Assembly: GCF_010692745.1 (NCBI RefSeq)
Contig: NZ_JAAHTB010000003.1
Location: forward strand, 1 to 64,000
Origin: Methylobacterium sp. BTF04
Lineage (GTDB): Bacteria > Pseudomonadota > Alphaproteobacteria > Rhizobiales > Beijerinckiaceae
DNA: 64,000 nucleotides
Reading direction: 5' to 3'
Shown: positions 18,199 to 28,733 of the stretch, piece after piece
Layout: every line of letters begins with the position of its first letter
Numbering within the stretch: position 1 is the first letter of the stretch
Program-made: the position numbers and the translations under genes
The notes under the pieces: model-generated
Told to the model about the DNA's origin: nothing
Databases searched by the model: none
What the model saw: only the letters and a program-made list of their open reading frames with translations

Positions 18199-19779
18199 TC
18201 AATTCGGCTTTGTCATGCCGCCAATCGGCGTCGGGTTGGCCGCCTGCTTTTCCGGGTTCTTCAACTGGCTGTACGCGATGCTGGCGAAGCTCCCGATGAC
18301 CGCGTGCCAGCCGGCTTTTGCATAGGCCGGGTCGTTGCGGCCGGCCTTGCAGAAGGCGGTGGTGAGGCCGTTGACGATGTCGTCGTCCTTTGCACCGGGA
18401 GCGGCGGCCTTCACCTTGGGCAGCAGCGCGTTGAGGCGAGGAATGAAGTCTTCGAACGCGATTCCCTTCAGCGCCTCCGCCGTCCCGGCTGAATCGATCG
18501 CTTTGGCGACCTCCGGCTGGGCGATCTCGGCGCAGGGCGCGGTACCGGCGAGCATGGTCTCGGTCTGCCCGCGTGCCGAGCCGACGATGCCGCGTTCGGT
18601 GATGACCGGCGCGCTGTTGCCCCAGCTGTTGCGGACGTAATCCGTGACGTCGGCGACCTCCGCATCGGTCATGCCGGCCCCGATGGCCGGCATCGGCGCG
18701 TAGCCGTTCTGGGCGGACAGGCCGCCGAGAATCACGCGGATCACCGTTTCGGGACCCTGAGCCTGGACCGAGGTGTTGCCGGCCAGGGCCGGGATCGCGC
18801 CCTCGACTCCCTTGCCGTCGGGCTTATGGCAGGACGAGCAATAGCTGAGATAGGTCCCCGCTCCCGGCGCACCGGCGGCGTTGAAGGCTTGCAGATCCTT
18901 GACCTTGTAGGTCTCCTTGGCCTTTTGCGTGCGCAGATACGCCACCATCGCCTTGATGTCGGCATCCGTCATCTTGGACAGGGATTCCTCGATGGTCTGC
19001 CGCATGGGACCGGCGGCGACACCCGGACGGTCGCCGGGCGCGGCACCGGTCTTGAGGTAGGTCACCACCTGATCGTCCGTCCAGGCGCCGATGCCGGTAT
19101 GGTCGTCGGGGGTGATGTTGGGGGCGTACCAGCCGTCGATGACGCCGCCGCCGAGCTTGCCCGCGAGGCCGCTGTTGCCGACGATCTTATTGGCGTTGTG
19201 GCACATGCCGCAATGGCCGAGGCCCTCCACGAGGTAGCCGCCGCGGTTCACCTCCGCGCTCGCCGCGGGATCGGGCTTGAACTCGCCCGCCGTGAAGAAG
19301 GCGGTGCGCCAGGTGATGAGCGCCGTACGGATGTTGAAGGGGAACGGGATCTCGGAGGCTTTGCGCGGCTCGTTCACCGGCTCCAGCGACTGGAGATAGG
19401 CGAAGATCGCATCGGAATCCGGGCGGCTCACCTTGGTGTACCAGGCGAACGGAAAGGCCGGGTAGAGGTACGAACCGTCCTTGTCGATGCCCTCGTGAAA
19501 CGCCCGGTAGAAATCGTCCGCGGTCCAGTTGCCCAATCCCGTCTCCTTGTCGGGGGTCAGGTTGGGCGTCCGGATCTTTCCGATCGGCGTGTTGAGGACG
19601 TAGTTGCCGGCAAACGGCTTCCCGCCGGGCGCCGAATGGCAGGCGACGCAGTCCCCGGCCGTGGCGAGATATGCGCCGCGCTTGATCAACTCGGCATCGG
19701 CGCCCTGCGCCAGGGCCGAACCGACTGCGGAATAAAGCAGGATACCAGACCCGAGGCCGAAAGCGACGACGCGATGCAT
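18199..19779 (-). CDS. Triheme cytochrome c, alcohol/aldehyde dehydrogenase subunit type
   Basis: This 526-residue protein has a signal peptide (MHRVVAFGLGSGILLYSAVGSALAQG, cleavage after about 25). Three CXXCH heme sites follow: CVACH (44-48), CGMCH (190-194) and CSSCH (314-318). The spacing and the motifs IRTPNLTPDKETGLGNW and APNITPDDHTGIGAW match the cytochrome c subunits of membrane alcohol, aldehyde and gluconate dehydrogenases, which pass electrons from periplasmic oxidation to the respiratory chain. About 120 residues follow the third heme domain and include two Cys (PCAEIAQPE and AFCKAGRNDP). I do not know this extension from the usual family. No catalytic dehydrogenase subunit lies next to it, so the partner enzyme is not evident. 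Confidence 0.9.
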   Translation of the reverse strand: MHRVVAFGLGSGILLYSAVGSALAQGADAELIKRGAYLATAGDCVACHSAPGGKPFAGNYVLNTPIGKIRTPNLTPDKETGLGNWTADDFYRAFHEGIDKDGSYLYPAFPFAWYTKVSRPDSDAIFAYLQSLEPVNEPRKASEIPFPFNIRTALITWRTAFFTAGEFKPDPAASAEVNRGGYLVEGLGHCGMCHNANKIVGNSGLAGKLGGGVIDGWYAPNITPDDHTGIGAWTDDQVVTYLKTGAAPGDRPGVAAGPMRQTIEESLSKMTDADIKAMVAYLRTQKAKETYKVKDLQAFNAAGAPGAGTYLSYCSSCHKPDGKGVEGAIPALAGNTSVQAQGPETVIRVILGGLSAQNGYAPMPAIGAGMTDAEVADVTDYVRNSWGNSAPVITERGIVGSARGQTETMLAGTAPCAEIAQPEVAKAIDSAGTAEALKGIAFEDFIPRLNALLPKVKAAAPGAKDDDIVNGLTTAFCKAGRNDPAYAKAGWHAVIGSFASIAYSQLKNPEKQAANPTPIGGMTKPN

Positions 19780-19813
19780 CAGATCTGTTCTCCGCGTGAA
19801 CCGTAGAGTGGAA

Positions 19814-20209
19814 TTATATTAGTTCATGGTTCGGGAACGCGACGGTTTCCGGCGCGGTTCCGGTGCCGCGTGCGGCCGGTTTGCCGCAGGCGGACCGATT
19901 CGCCGGCGCGCGAAGGCGCAGGGTCAGTTCGGCCCCGTGCGCGACGAAGGATAGGGCAAGACAGGCGGCGATCGCCGGCCAGTCGGCGCCGGTCAGCGCC
20001 GCTCGCACGGCCAGCATCAGGGCGGCGCCGGAGACGAGATTGCACATCAGCGGCACGAGGGCCGGCCCATACCCTCTGCGGAGGCGCCACCACGTCAGGA
20101 TCGCTGCCTCGCAGGCGACGAGGACCAAGATCGCATCGATGATGCGCCCATTGGCGAACAGGCCTCCGAGGAGGCTCGCGATCCCATCAAGCGCCATGGA
20201 ACGGACCAT
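19814..20209 (-). CDS. Small membrane protein coupled to tspO
   Basis: This 131-residue protein has three likely membrane helices (about 22-38, 50-70 and 77-97) and a soluble tail. I do not recognise the family. Its start overlaps the end of tspO by 23 bases from ATG 20209, or by 11 bases from an in-frame ATG at 20197. It is therefore the last gene of the leftward bchG-carrier-bchP-tspO unit. That position suggests a membrane role linked to pigment or tetrapyrrole handling; the function itself is unknown. Confidence 0.75.
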   Translation of the reverse strand: MVRSMALDGIASLLGGLFANGRIIDAILVLVACEAAILTWWRLRRGYGPALVPLMCNLVSGAALMLAVRAALTGADWPAIAACLALSFVAHGAELTLRLRAPANRSACGKPAARGTGTAPETVAFPNHELI

Positions 20210-20684
20210 TCATGCGCACGATGGTCAGGTTCAGGTAGGCCGCGACGCCGACCCAGGCGAGATAGGGCAGGAGCAGCAAGGCGGCGGTGGTGGAGGACGG
20301 GAGCGTCACCACCACGAGCGCCAGCACCGAGAGCCAGAGGCCGAGCACCTCGACGAAGGCCCAGTCCGGCCGGCGCATGCGGAAAAACACCGCGCTCCAG
20401 GCGATGTTGAAGACGGCATTGACCGCATAGGCGACGAGGAGGTTGCGCCGGGCCGGCAAACTCGCGTCGGCCTCCCAGGCCAGGACGCCGGAGATCGCGG
20501 TCAGGGTGAAGATCGTGGTCCAGATCGGGCCGAAGGCCCAATCCGGCGGCTTCCACGTCGGCCGGCGCAGATTCTGGTACCAGGGGCCCGTGGTAGTGAG
20601 GACGCCACCCAGGATCGCCACCACGATGGCCGCCGCAGCGGCGATTCCGATGGGCGTCCAGTTCCAATCGCGCCATGCGATCAC
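20187..20684 (-). CDS. tspO: TspO/MBR family membrane protein
   Basis: This 165-residue protein with five predicted helices matches the TspO/peripheral benzodiazepine receptor family. The hallmarks are WYQNLRRPTWKPPDWAFGPIWTT in the first loop, then VNAVFNIAWSAVFF and LLPYLAWVGVAAYLNL. In Rhodobacter, TspO binds porphyrins and tunes expression of photosynthesis genes in response to oxygen, possibly by moving tetrapyrrole intermediates. Its place directly behind bchP (GTGA overlap at 20684-20681) ties it to bacteriochlorophyll synthesis. The GTG start is the only start in frame before the conserved region. Confidence 0.93.
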   Translation of the reverse strand: MIAWRDWNWTPIGIAAAAAIVVAILGGVLTTTGPWYQNLRRPTWKPPDWAFGPIWTTIFTLTAISGVLAWEADASLPARRNLLVAYAVNAVFNIAWSAVFFRMRRPDWAFVEVLGLWLSVLALVVVTLPSSTTAALLLLPYLAWVGVAAYLNLTIVRMNGPFHGA

Positions 20685-21880
20685 GGGGAGACCCAGCGGA
20701 ACAGGTGGGCCAGATCCTTGAAGAAGATCCGCATATGGGCCATCGGCTTGGCGCGGACCAATTCCTTGTTCATGTAGGCGTCCCAGGTCAGTTGCTGGAC
20801 ATCCTTGTCACGGCAGATCGAGACGAAGCGCTCGCGCAACGCATCGTTGCGATACCAGAACCATTGCATGATCCTCAGGATGAGGAAGACGCGCCCGTGC
20901 AGCTTCATGAAGTCTTTTCGCGCGCGGGCGAGGGCGGTGGCCTTGCCGGTGACGAGAAAATCCTCCGCCGCCTGCGCCGCGAGGCGCCCGCCGAGCATCG
21001 CGTAGTAGATGCCCTCGCCCGAAGCCGGTGCGACGATGCCGGCGGCATCTCCCGTCAGCAGCACGTCGCGGCCGTTGTCCCATTTGCCGAGGGGCTTCAG
21101 CGGGAGGGGCGCTCCTTCGCGCCGCACCGTTTCGCCCGCGTCGAGCCCGCTCGATGCACGCAGATCGCGGATCGCACCCCGCAGGGAGAACCCCTTGCGG
21201 GCGCTGCCGGTGCCGATGCTGATCGTGTCGCCATGCGGGAAGATCCAGGCGTAGAAGTCCGGCGAGAGCTTGCCCTGGTAATAGACGTCGCAGCGCGTGC
21301 TCTCGACGTCCCCGCTGCCATCGGCGGGGCGGCGGACGATCTCGTGATAGGCGAACACCTGCTTCATGCCGGCATGGCCGGGTATTTCGGCCCGTCCCAC
21401 CGCTGAACTCGCCCCATCGGCCCCGATGACGAGGCGGGCGCGGGCCCGCTGCGGGCTGCCGCCTTCGGTGTAATGGACCGTGGCGAGCCCTTCCGCGTCG
21501 CGCTCGATATGCTTGAAGCTCGCCGCCCGCAGCACCGCGCCGGCCTCCACCGCGCGCGTGCGCAGCCACGGATCGAAATGCTCGCGATCGACCATGCCGA
21601 CGAAGCCGTCGCCGATGGGCATGTCGACACGCTTGTCCTTGGGCGAGATCATCCGGGCCGAGCGCACGCGGGCGACGAGGAGGTGATCGGGGATCGCGAA
21701 ATCGCGGATCAGGCGCGGCGGGATCGCGCCGCCGCACGGCTTGATCTTGCCAGGCTTGTCGAGGAGCAGGACATGCCGCCCCGCCTGCGCCAGTTCGGCG
21801 GCGGCCGTGGCACCGGATGGGCCACCACCCACCACCACCACGTCGAAGATCTCGGGGTCGGCCATTGAACGGTCGGGCAT
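20681..21880 (-). CDS. bchP: Geranylgeranyl reductase BchP
   Basis: BchP reduces the geranylgeranyl tail of bacteriochlorophyll to phytyl in three NADPH-dependent steps at the membrane. The protein is about 399 residues, normal for the family. An N-terminal FAD-binding motif VVVVGGGPSGATAAAELAQAG is followed by LLLDKPGKIKPCGGAIPP, and later by the second flavin motif LLTGDAAGIVAPASGEGIYYA. I chose ATG 21880 because GAGGT lies 8 bases before it; a GTG at 21910 overlapping the previous stop would add 10 residues. It follows a PucC-type carrier gene and bchG, the usual partners at the end of the bacteriochlorophyll pathway. Confidence 0.95.
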   Translation of the reverse strand: MPDRSMADPEIFDVVVVGGGPSGATAAAELAQAGRHVLLLDKPGKIKPCGGAIPPRLIRDFAIPDHLLVARVRSARMISPKDKRVDMPIGDGFVGMVDREHFDPWLRTRAVEAGAVLRAASFKHIERDAEGLATVHYTEGGSPQRARARLVIGADGASSAVGRAEIPGHAGMKQVFAYHEIVRRPADGSGDVESTRCDVYYQGKLSPDFYAWIFPHGDTISIGTGSARKGFSLRGAIRDLRASSGLDAGETVRREGAPLPLKPLGKWDNGRDVLLTGDAAGIVAPASGEGIYYAMLGGRLAAQAAEDFLVTGKATALARARKDFMKLHGRVFLILRIMQWFWYRNDALRERFVSICRDKDVQQLTWDAYMNKELVRAKPMAHMRIFFKDLAHLFRWVSP

Positions 21881-21906
21881 GACGATCACCTCGTGGTCGG
21901 CAACGA

Positions 21907-23244
21907 TCACTGTGCGGAGAGCTGGGGTTCGAAGGCCGCGCCGAGGCGGTCAACCCGGCGGGTTCGGGTCGCGGGTGCGTGCTCGATCCAGAGAGCGAGG
22001 GCCGCGCCGACGAGGAACAGGAGCGCCTCGCCGGTGAACACCGCGGCGTAGGCATGGACGGGCAGCGGCGTGACGAGGCGTGCGAGATCCACCGCCATGG
22101 TGCCGAGGAAGCCGCCGGCGCCGAACGCGACGCCCTGGGCCGCGCCCCACACCCCCATCCGAGTGCCGCGCTCGGCCTCGCCACCCGCGCCCGCCAGCGC
22201 CATCATCGAGCCGATGGCCGCCACAGCGAAGATGCCGTTGAACAGGCCCAGCCCGAACACCGCGGCGCGCAACGGAAAGTCGGGTCCGGTCAACCCGCCG
22301 CCGGCGATGCCGAGCAGCGCCAAAGCCGAACCGGCGCAGCCGACCGTGGTCCAGAGCTTCAGGGAGCCGAGGACCGGCCCGCCGATTCCCATGGTGAGGC
22401 CCGCGACCATGAGCATACCGGCGAGCACGCCGCCGTGCTGCAGACCCGCGAGCTTGGTGGTCACCCCCGGGGTCATCGCGAAGACGAGGCCGGCGAAGGG
22501 TTCGAGGATGAGTTCCTGTGCGCTGTAGGCCAGCATCGCCACGAAGATGAAGATCGTGAAGCGTCGGGAGGCCGGCTCCGCCCAGACCTGCGCCAGCACG
22601 TCGCGAAACGGCTTCTTTGCCACCGCATCGGCAGTCGGCGTCGCGCGCGCCGGCTCGATGCCGCGCACCGCCAGCACCGCGAGGACGAAGGCGACGGCCG
22701 AGACCGTGCCGGAGACCGCGACGAGCCGGGCGCCCGAGAACGGATCGAGGAAATGGCCGGCGAGGGGCGCGGTGATCGCGAAACCGGCGATCATCATCAC
22801 CCAGACGATGGTGGCTGCAGCCCCACGTCTCCGCGCATCGACGCCGGTGGCGAGCAGCACCAAGAGGGACGTGCCGGCCGCCCCCGCGCCGATGCCGACG
22901 GTGAGGAAGGAGAACACCGCGAGGGAGAGACCGGCGGCCTGGTGGGTCTCGGCCAGGGCCGTCGCCACCGCCGCACCGAACCCGCCGAGCGCCAGGGCCG
23001 CCATGCCGCCGACGATCCACGGGGTGCGCCGGCCATGAACGTCGGACCCGTAGCCCCAACGCGGGCGCAACACCTGGACCGCGTAATGCAGGGCGATCAG
23101 CCCGCCGGGGACCATGGCCGGCAGGGCGAGTTCCACCACCATCACCCGGTTGATCGTCGAGGTCATCAGCACGACGACGGCGCCGAGCGCGGTCTGGACC
23201 AGGCCGAGACGGACGATCTGGCCCCAGCCGAAGGACGCCGCCAT
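21907..23244 (-). CDS. PucC/LhaA-family (BCD) carrier between bchG and bchP
   Basis: This 445-residue protein has about 12 membrane helices and belongs to the bacteriochlorophyll-delivery branch of the major facilitator superfamily. Family signatures are STINRVMVVELALPAMVPG in the first helix, the loop WGYGSDVHGRRTPWI, and ELILEPFAGLVFAMTPG in the second half. It matches the conserved gene found between bchG and bchP in purple bacteria (ORF428 of Rhodobacter capsulatus), thought to move pigment to assembling antenna or reaction-centre complexes. It is a paralogue of lhaA at 35.7 kb. Its ATG shares one base with the bchG stop. Confidence 0.92.
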   Translation of the reverse strand: MAASFGWGQIVRLGLVQTALGAVVVLMTSTINRVMVVELALPAMVPGGLIALHYAVQVLRPRWGYGSDVHGRRTPWIVGGMAALALGGFGAAVATALAETHQAAGLSLAVFSFLTVGIGAGAAGTSLLVLLATGVDARRRGAAATIVWVMMIAGFAITAPLAGHFLDPFSGARLVAVSGTVSAVAFVLAVLAVRGIEPARATPTADAVAKKPFRDVLAQVWAEPASRRFTIFIFVAMLAYSAQELILEPFAGLVFAMTPGVTTKLAGLQHGGVLAGMLMVAGLTMGIGGPVLGSLKLWTTVGCAGSALALLGIAGGGLTGPDFPLRAAVFGLGLFNGIFAVAAIGSMMALAGAGGEAERGTRMGVWGAAQGVAFGAGGFLGTMAVDLARLVTPLPVHAYAAVFTGEALLFLVGAALALWIEHAPATRTRRVDRLGAAFEPQLSAQ

Positions 23245-24155
23245 CACAGGACCCCCTGCCGAAGCGCGAACGCCGTCACCAGCATTCCGATGACATAGAG
23301 AGTGGTGCCGGTGCCATTGTACCAGGCTGCCTTTTCGCGCGGCTGCTCGAGCAGGCGGGACATCAGGGCGAGTTGCACGATGAGCAGCAGGCCCACCATC
23401 GTGGCGTGCCACGCATGGTCCCAGGCGGACAGGAGGAGAATGACCGCGACCTGTGGCAGCGCCATCACCACACAGGCGAGGCGCGCCGCCCAGTCGGTGC
23501 CGAGCTGCACCGGCAGGGAGCGGAGGTTCATCCGGCGGTCGCCCTCCACCGACTTGAAGTCGTTCAGGGTCATGATGCCGTGGGCACCCAGCGAATAGAG
23601 CAGGGCGACGATGATCACCCGGCGATCCGGCAATGCCCCGGCCATCACCGCGGCCCCGGTGAACCAGGGCAACCCCTCGTAGCAGAGCCCCACTGCGGCG
23701 TTGCCCCACCAGCCGTTCTGCTTCAGCCGCAGCGGCGGCGCGCTGTAGACCCAGGCGAGGGCGAGGCCGAGTATCGCCGCCCAAAACACCCAAAGTCCGA
23801 GGGCGGCAGCCACGAGGAGCGACAGCCCGGTCCAGGCGAGGGCCACGTAGAGGCCCCAGCGGCCCGGAATCCGGCCGGAGGGAATCGGTCGATTGGGCTC
23901 GTTGATGGCGTCGACATGGCGATCGTACCAGTCGTTGGCCGCCTGCGACGTAGCGCAGACCAAGGGGCCGGCGAGCAGGGTGCCGGCGACGATCACCAGC
24001 CAATGTCCGCTTGCCGGCACTCCCGACGAGACCACCCCGCAGGCAAAAGCCCACATGGGCGCGAACCACGTGATCGGCTTCAGGAGCTCGAGCAACGCGC
24101 TCGGAGCGGGAAGAACGCCGGCAGCGGAAGGGGCGGGGGATACGGACGTTGCCAT
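23244..24155 (-). CDS. bchG: Bacteriochlorophyll synthase BchG
   Basis: BchG attaches the geranylgeranyl chain to bacteriochlorophyllide a, the penultimate step of the pathway. The protein is a 303-residue UbiA-family membrane prenyltransferase. The first Asp-rich site is NDWYDRHVDAINEPNRPIPS, which binds the prenyl diphosphate with Mg2+. A second region NDFKSVEGDRRMNLRSLPV follows near the middle. About eight membrane helices are expected. It leads the leftward bchG-carrier-bchP-tspO unit, and a PpsR-type palindrome lies 32 bases upstream of its start. Confidence 0.97.
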   Translation of the reverse strand: MATSVSPAPSAAGVLPAPSALLELLKPITWFAPMWAFACGVVSSGVPASGHWLVIVAGTLLAGPLVCATSQAANDWYDRHVDAINEPNRPIPSGRIPGRWGLYVALAWTGLSLLVAAALGLWVFWAAILGLALAWVYSAPPLRLKQNGWWGNAAVGLCYEGLPWFTGAAVMAGALPDRRVIIVALLYSLGAHGIMTLNDFKSVEGDRRMNLRSLPVQLGTDWAARLACVVMALPQVAVILLLSAWDHAWHATMVGLLLIVQLALMSRLLEQPREKAAWYNGTGTTLYVIGMLVTAFALRQGVL

Positions 24156-24186
24156 GACCCGAAGGCTAGGTTTTCACCGCGCCAGG

Positions 24187-24204
24187 TGTCAAGTTTGATT
24201 TACA
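24187..24204 (-). promoter_or_regulatory. PpsR/CrtJ box upstream of bchG
   Basis: The sequence TGTcaagtttgatttACA fits the PpsR/CrtJ consensus TGT-N12-ACA exactly. On the minus strand it contains TTGACA (24192-24187), suitable as the -35 element of the bchG promoter, so repressor binding would block RNA polymerase. A poor second match (cGT-N12-cCA) sits 8 bp away at 24213-24230. Confidence 0.75.
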
Positions 24205-24265
24205 CCTTGGATCGTCAAAAGATTTGTCCAACCCGTTCCAAAACCGGATCCGATCGACGTCCGGG

Positions 24266-25723
24266 TTATTCGGCCTCGTCGATGGGCTCGGGTCCGTCGA
24301 GGTCACCGATGCCATAACGTCGCAACTTGGCGTAGAGGCCCTGCCGACTCAGGCCGAGCATCTCCGCAGCCGACGCGCGGTTGTCCCGCGTGATTCGCAA
24401 CGCCGCCTCGATGCAGAGCCGCTCGATCAGATCGGTTGATTCGCGCACGAGGTTCTTCATCGAGACACGGCCGACGAGGTCGGTCATCTGCTCGATGGAG
24501 CGCGGTAGATCACGCCCGCCGGCGGTGGACTGCACCATCCGCCGCGGCATCCCCCGCAAGGTGAACCCGAGACACGGCTGAGCCCCGCCGGTGACGGAAA
24601 CGCCGGCGACCTCGACCTCCTCCAGGCCACCATACTCGCCACGAATCACCGTCGCGTGGTGGCGGACGGACCCGTGCTGGGCGAGCGTGGCGAACAGGGC
24701 CGCCGCCTCGGTCTCCTCGCGTCCGAGCCAGCGGTCGAGGGGTTCGCCGCGCACCTGCTCCTCCGTGGCGAGCTGGACGAGATCGAGGAAGGCCGGGTTG
24801 GCAGCGAGAATCCGCCGGCTCGGGTCGGTGACGACGAAGCCCTCGGGCAGGTTCTGGATCACGTCGAGAGCGCTGGCACCCGCACGGCTCGGCCCGCGCT
24901 CGGCCGCGTCCGGCTGGCTCGATGACAGACGCATCAGCACGCTGGTGGTGCTCTCCTGCCGGAACAGGGAGGCGGCGATTCGGGTGTCGCCGCGCCCGCC
25001 GCCGAGCCGGGCGACGAGGTCACCCGCCTGGCCGGTGACCCGAAGGCCGGCAAACAGCGATTCGAGGTCGCGGGCGCTGCCGGCGTCGAACAGGTCGACC
25101 ACGTCGTGGCCGATGATCCGCTTGTCGGCCTTGCCGAGGAGGCGTGCGCAGGCCGGATTGACCTCCGTGACCCGGCGCGTGCCGGCATCGACCACGAGGA
25201 CCGGCTCGCCGGCGAGCTGGAACAGGAGGCGGTAGCGGGTCTCGGCACCGCGCATGCGCAGGTAGTCGCGCTCCAGCGCCTGCTGCGTCTCGGCGAGCTT
25301 CTGCTGCAGGGAGGCCATCGCCCGCAGGTTCCGGCCGATCACGATGACCGGGCCCTTATCGGCGAGCCGCATGGCGGAATAGCGGATCGGCAGGTCGATT
25401 CCGGTGGCGGAGACGTGGTTCACCTGGCGCCAGCGGGTCATCGCGCCCGGCGCCGCGTCCTTCAGCAGCGTGATGATCTTGGGTCGGCTCTCCACCGTGA
25501 CCGTCTCGATCCAGGGGCGACCAAGCCAGCTCTCGCAGCCTTCGCCCACGAGATCGGGACTGCTGAACGCCCCGTCGCGAATGACTCCCTCGTCGTCGAC
25601 GACGAGGGAAAGGTCAGTCGCGGCAGCAACGAGCATCCCGGCCGCCGCAGCGTCGAGGGGGCCAAAACTGTTATGGAGCGCCGCAAACGTATCGCGTGCG
25701 GCAGGAAATGCCAGGCTGGTCAA
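24266..25723 (-). CDS. ppsR: PpsR/CrtJ aerobic repressor of photosynthesis genes
   Basis: This 485-residue regulator has an N-terminal region and successive PAS domains (for example ATDLSLVVDDEGVIRDGAF near 35-53, LFQLAGEPVLVVDAGTRRVTEVN near 165-187 and LPEGFVVTDPSRRILAANPAF near 295-315). A C-terminal Fis-type helix-turn-helix follows (ASAAEMLGLSRQGLYAKLRR). A Cys sits just before the DNA-binding helices (IERLCIEAALRI), as in the redox-sensitive Cys of PpsR/CrtJ. The family represses bch, crt and puc genes under oxygen through TGT-N12-ACA sites, several of which occur here. Translation must start at TTG 25723 because an in-frame TGA lies two codons upstream. The gene follows ppaA after 36 bases and is probably co-transcribed with it. 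Confidence 0.93.
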   Translation of the reverse strand: MTSLAFPAARDTFAALHNSFGPLDAAAAGMLVAAATDLSLVVDDEGVIRDGAFSSPDLVGEGCESWLGRPWIETVTVESRPKIITLLKDAAPGAMTRWRQVNHVSATGIDLPIRYSAMRLADKGPVIVIGRNLRAMASLQQKLAETQQALERDYLRMRGAETRYRLLFQLAGEPVLVVDAGTRRVTEVNPACARLLGKADKRIIGHDVVDLFDAGSARDLESLFAGLRVTGQAGDLVARLGGGRGDTRIAASLFRQESTTSVLMRLSSSQPDAAERGPSRAGASALDVIQNLPEGFVVTDPSRRILAANPAFLDLVQLATEEQVRGEPLDRWLGREETEAAALFATLAQHGSVRHHATVIRGEYGGLEEVEVAGVSVTGGAQPCLGFTLRGMPRRMVQSTAGGRDLPRSIEQMTDLVGRVSMKNLVRESTDLIERLCIEAALRITRDNRASAAEMLGLSRQGLYAKLRRYGIGDLDGPEPIDEAE

Positions 25724-25759
25724 GGATCACCACGTCGTGATGTCGTCGGGGCGGGTCTT

Positions 25760-26644
25760 TCAACAGGGTCTGGCCGGCAGATCAAGCAACCGCTCGGCAA
25801 TGCTGATGGCAGTGCGCGCGTCACAAGCCGTCGCGTCTGCGCCGACTTGTGTCAAGTAGCCGGGATTGGCCGTGAAGATCGGTCCACCGACCATGACACG
25901 AACCGCACGATTCTGCGAGCTTCGTCGCATATCGCTCACGGCCTCGGTCAGAGTCGGCAGCAACGTCTCGCATCCGAGCGAGAAGCCGATCACGTCGAAC
26001 CAGCAGCCACGCACGCGGTCGCTCGGGTTCACCGATGGATCCCGAACCGTGCTCGTCACGTCCCATCCGGCGTCCCGAAAGAACCGCTCGATCAGGGCGA
26101 GACCGAAGCTGTGCTTTTCGCCGGGGCAGGGCAGCAGCAGAATGCTGCGTCCATGGCGGTGCTGCGGTGTCTCTCCGCCGTACCGCAGGGTGAGATCGTG
26201 CATGATCCGCTGCAGACGGCCCATCGCAATGGTCATCTCGGCGAAATCGCACAGGTCGTCCTCCCACAGGACGCCGAGATGACGCGCGGTCGGCGCCAGC
26301 AGGTCGAGCAACAGGCTATCGAGAGACAGACCGTCTTCTACCAAGGCGGTGATGCGGTTCTCGATGTCATCGCTGGCCGGTGACAAGATCAGAGCAGCGA
26401 ACGTCGCAATCTGTTCACCGTCTGGAATTATATTGCTTTTCTCATTCGAAAGACCCGCGCGATGCGCGATCATCAGTCTTGGAATGATCTCCGACTCGAC
26501 GACGCTCGCAAGCTCGCCGTGCCAGAGTGTCGCGCGATCGAGTCCCGCGAGCTTTGCAACGACTTCGGACTCGTCCAAGCCCGATACATCGCGACCTGCA
26601 CGTCCGTAACAAGAACGCTCACCTAACTGCCTCATGTCATCCAT
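25760..26644 (-). CDS. ppaA: PpaA/AerR cobalamin-binding antirepressor
   Basis: This 294-residue protein has a helical N-terminal region and a B12-binding domain of the SCHIC/AerR type. WEDDLCDFAEMTIAMGRLQ (about 127-145) resembles the helical cap that contacts the cobalamin. GEKHSFGL (His about 178) and VMVGGPIF fit the Rossmann-like binding half. AerR and PpaA act on CrtJ/PpsR and relieve repression in a light- and cobalamin-dependent way, and ppsR lies immediately downstream on the same strand. A strong GGGAGGG ribosome binding site precedes the ATG at 26644. Divergent transcription from bchF places the regulator pair at the head of the superoperon. Confidence 0.88.
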   Translation of the reverse strand: MDDMRQLGERSCYGRAGRDVSGLDESEVVAKLAGLDRATLWHGELASVVESEIIPRLMIAHRAGLSNEKSNIIPDGEQIATFAALILSPASDDIENRITALVEDGLSLDSLLLDLLAPTARHLGVLWEDDLCDFAEMTIAMGRLQRIMHDLTLRYGGETPQHRHGRSILLLPCPGEKHSFGLALIERFFRDAGWDVTSTVRDPSVNPSDRVRGCWFDVIGFSLGCETLLPTLTEAVSDMRRSSQNRAVRVMVGGPIFTANPGYLTQVGADATACDARTAISIAERLLDLPARPC

Positions 26645-26840
26645 TGGACCCTCCCAATGTGGCTGACGGCTTCTTTTTTGTCTCGACCTTTACTGTCGAG
26701 CTTCGCGTCGCCGGCTCGTGTGAACAACCGACACGGCCTGTTCAGACAGGCGGGCCTTGACCGCGACGATACGGACGGGAACTGGTTTTGCAATCCCCAA
26801 TCTATAACTATTCTGCATTCAAATCCGAAAAGGAAATTGA

Positions 26841-28729
<1,889 letters not shown>

Positions 28730-28733
28730 CGCC

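Noticed and set aside
26719-26733. TGT...ACA pair in the ppaA-bchF intergenic region
   Set aside because: The spacing is 9 rather than 12 bases, so it does not fit the PpsR consensus.
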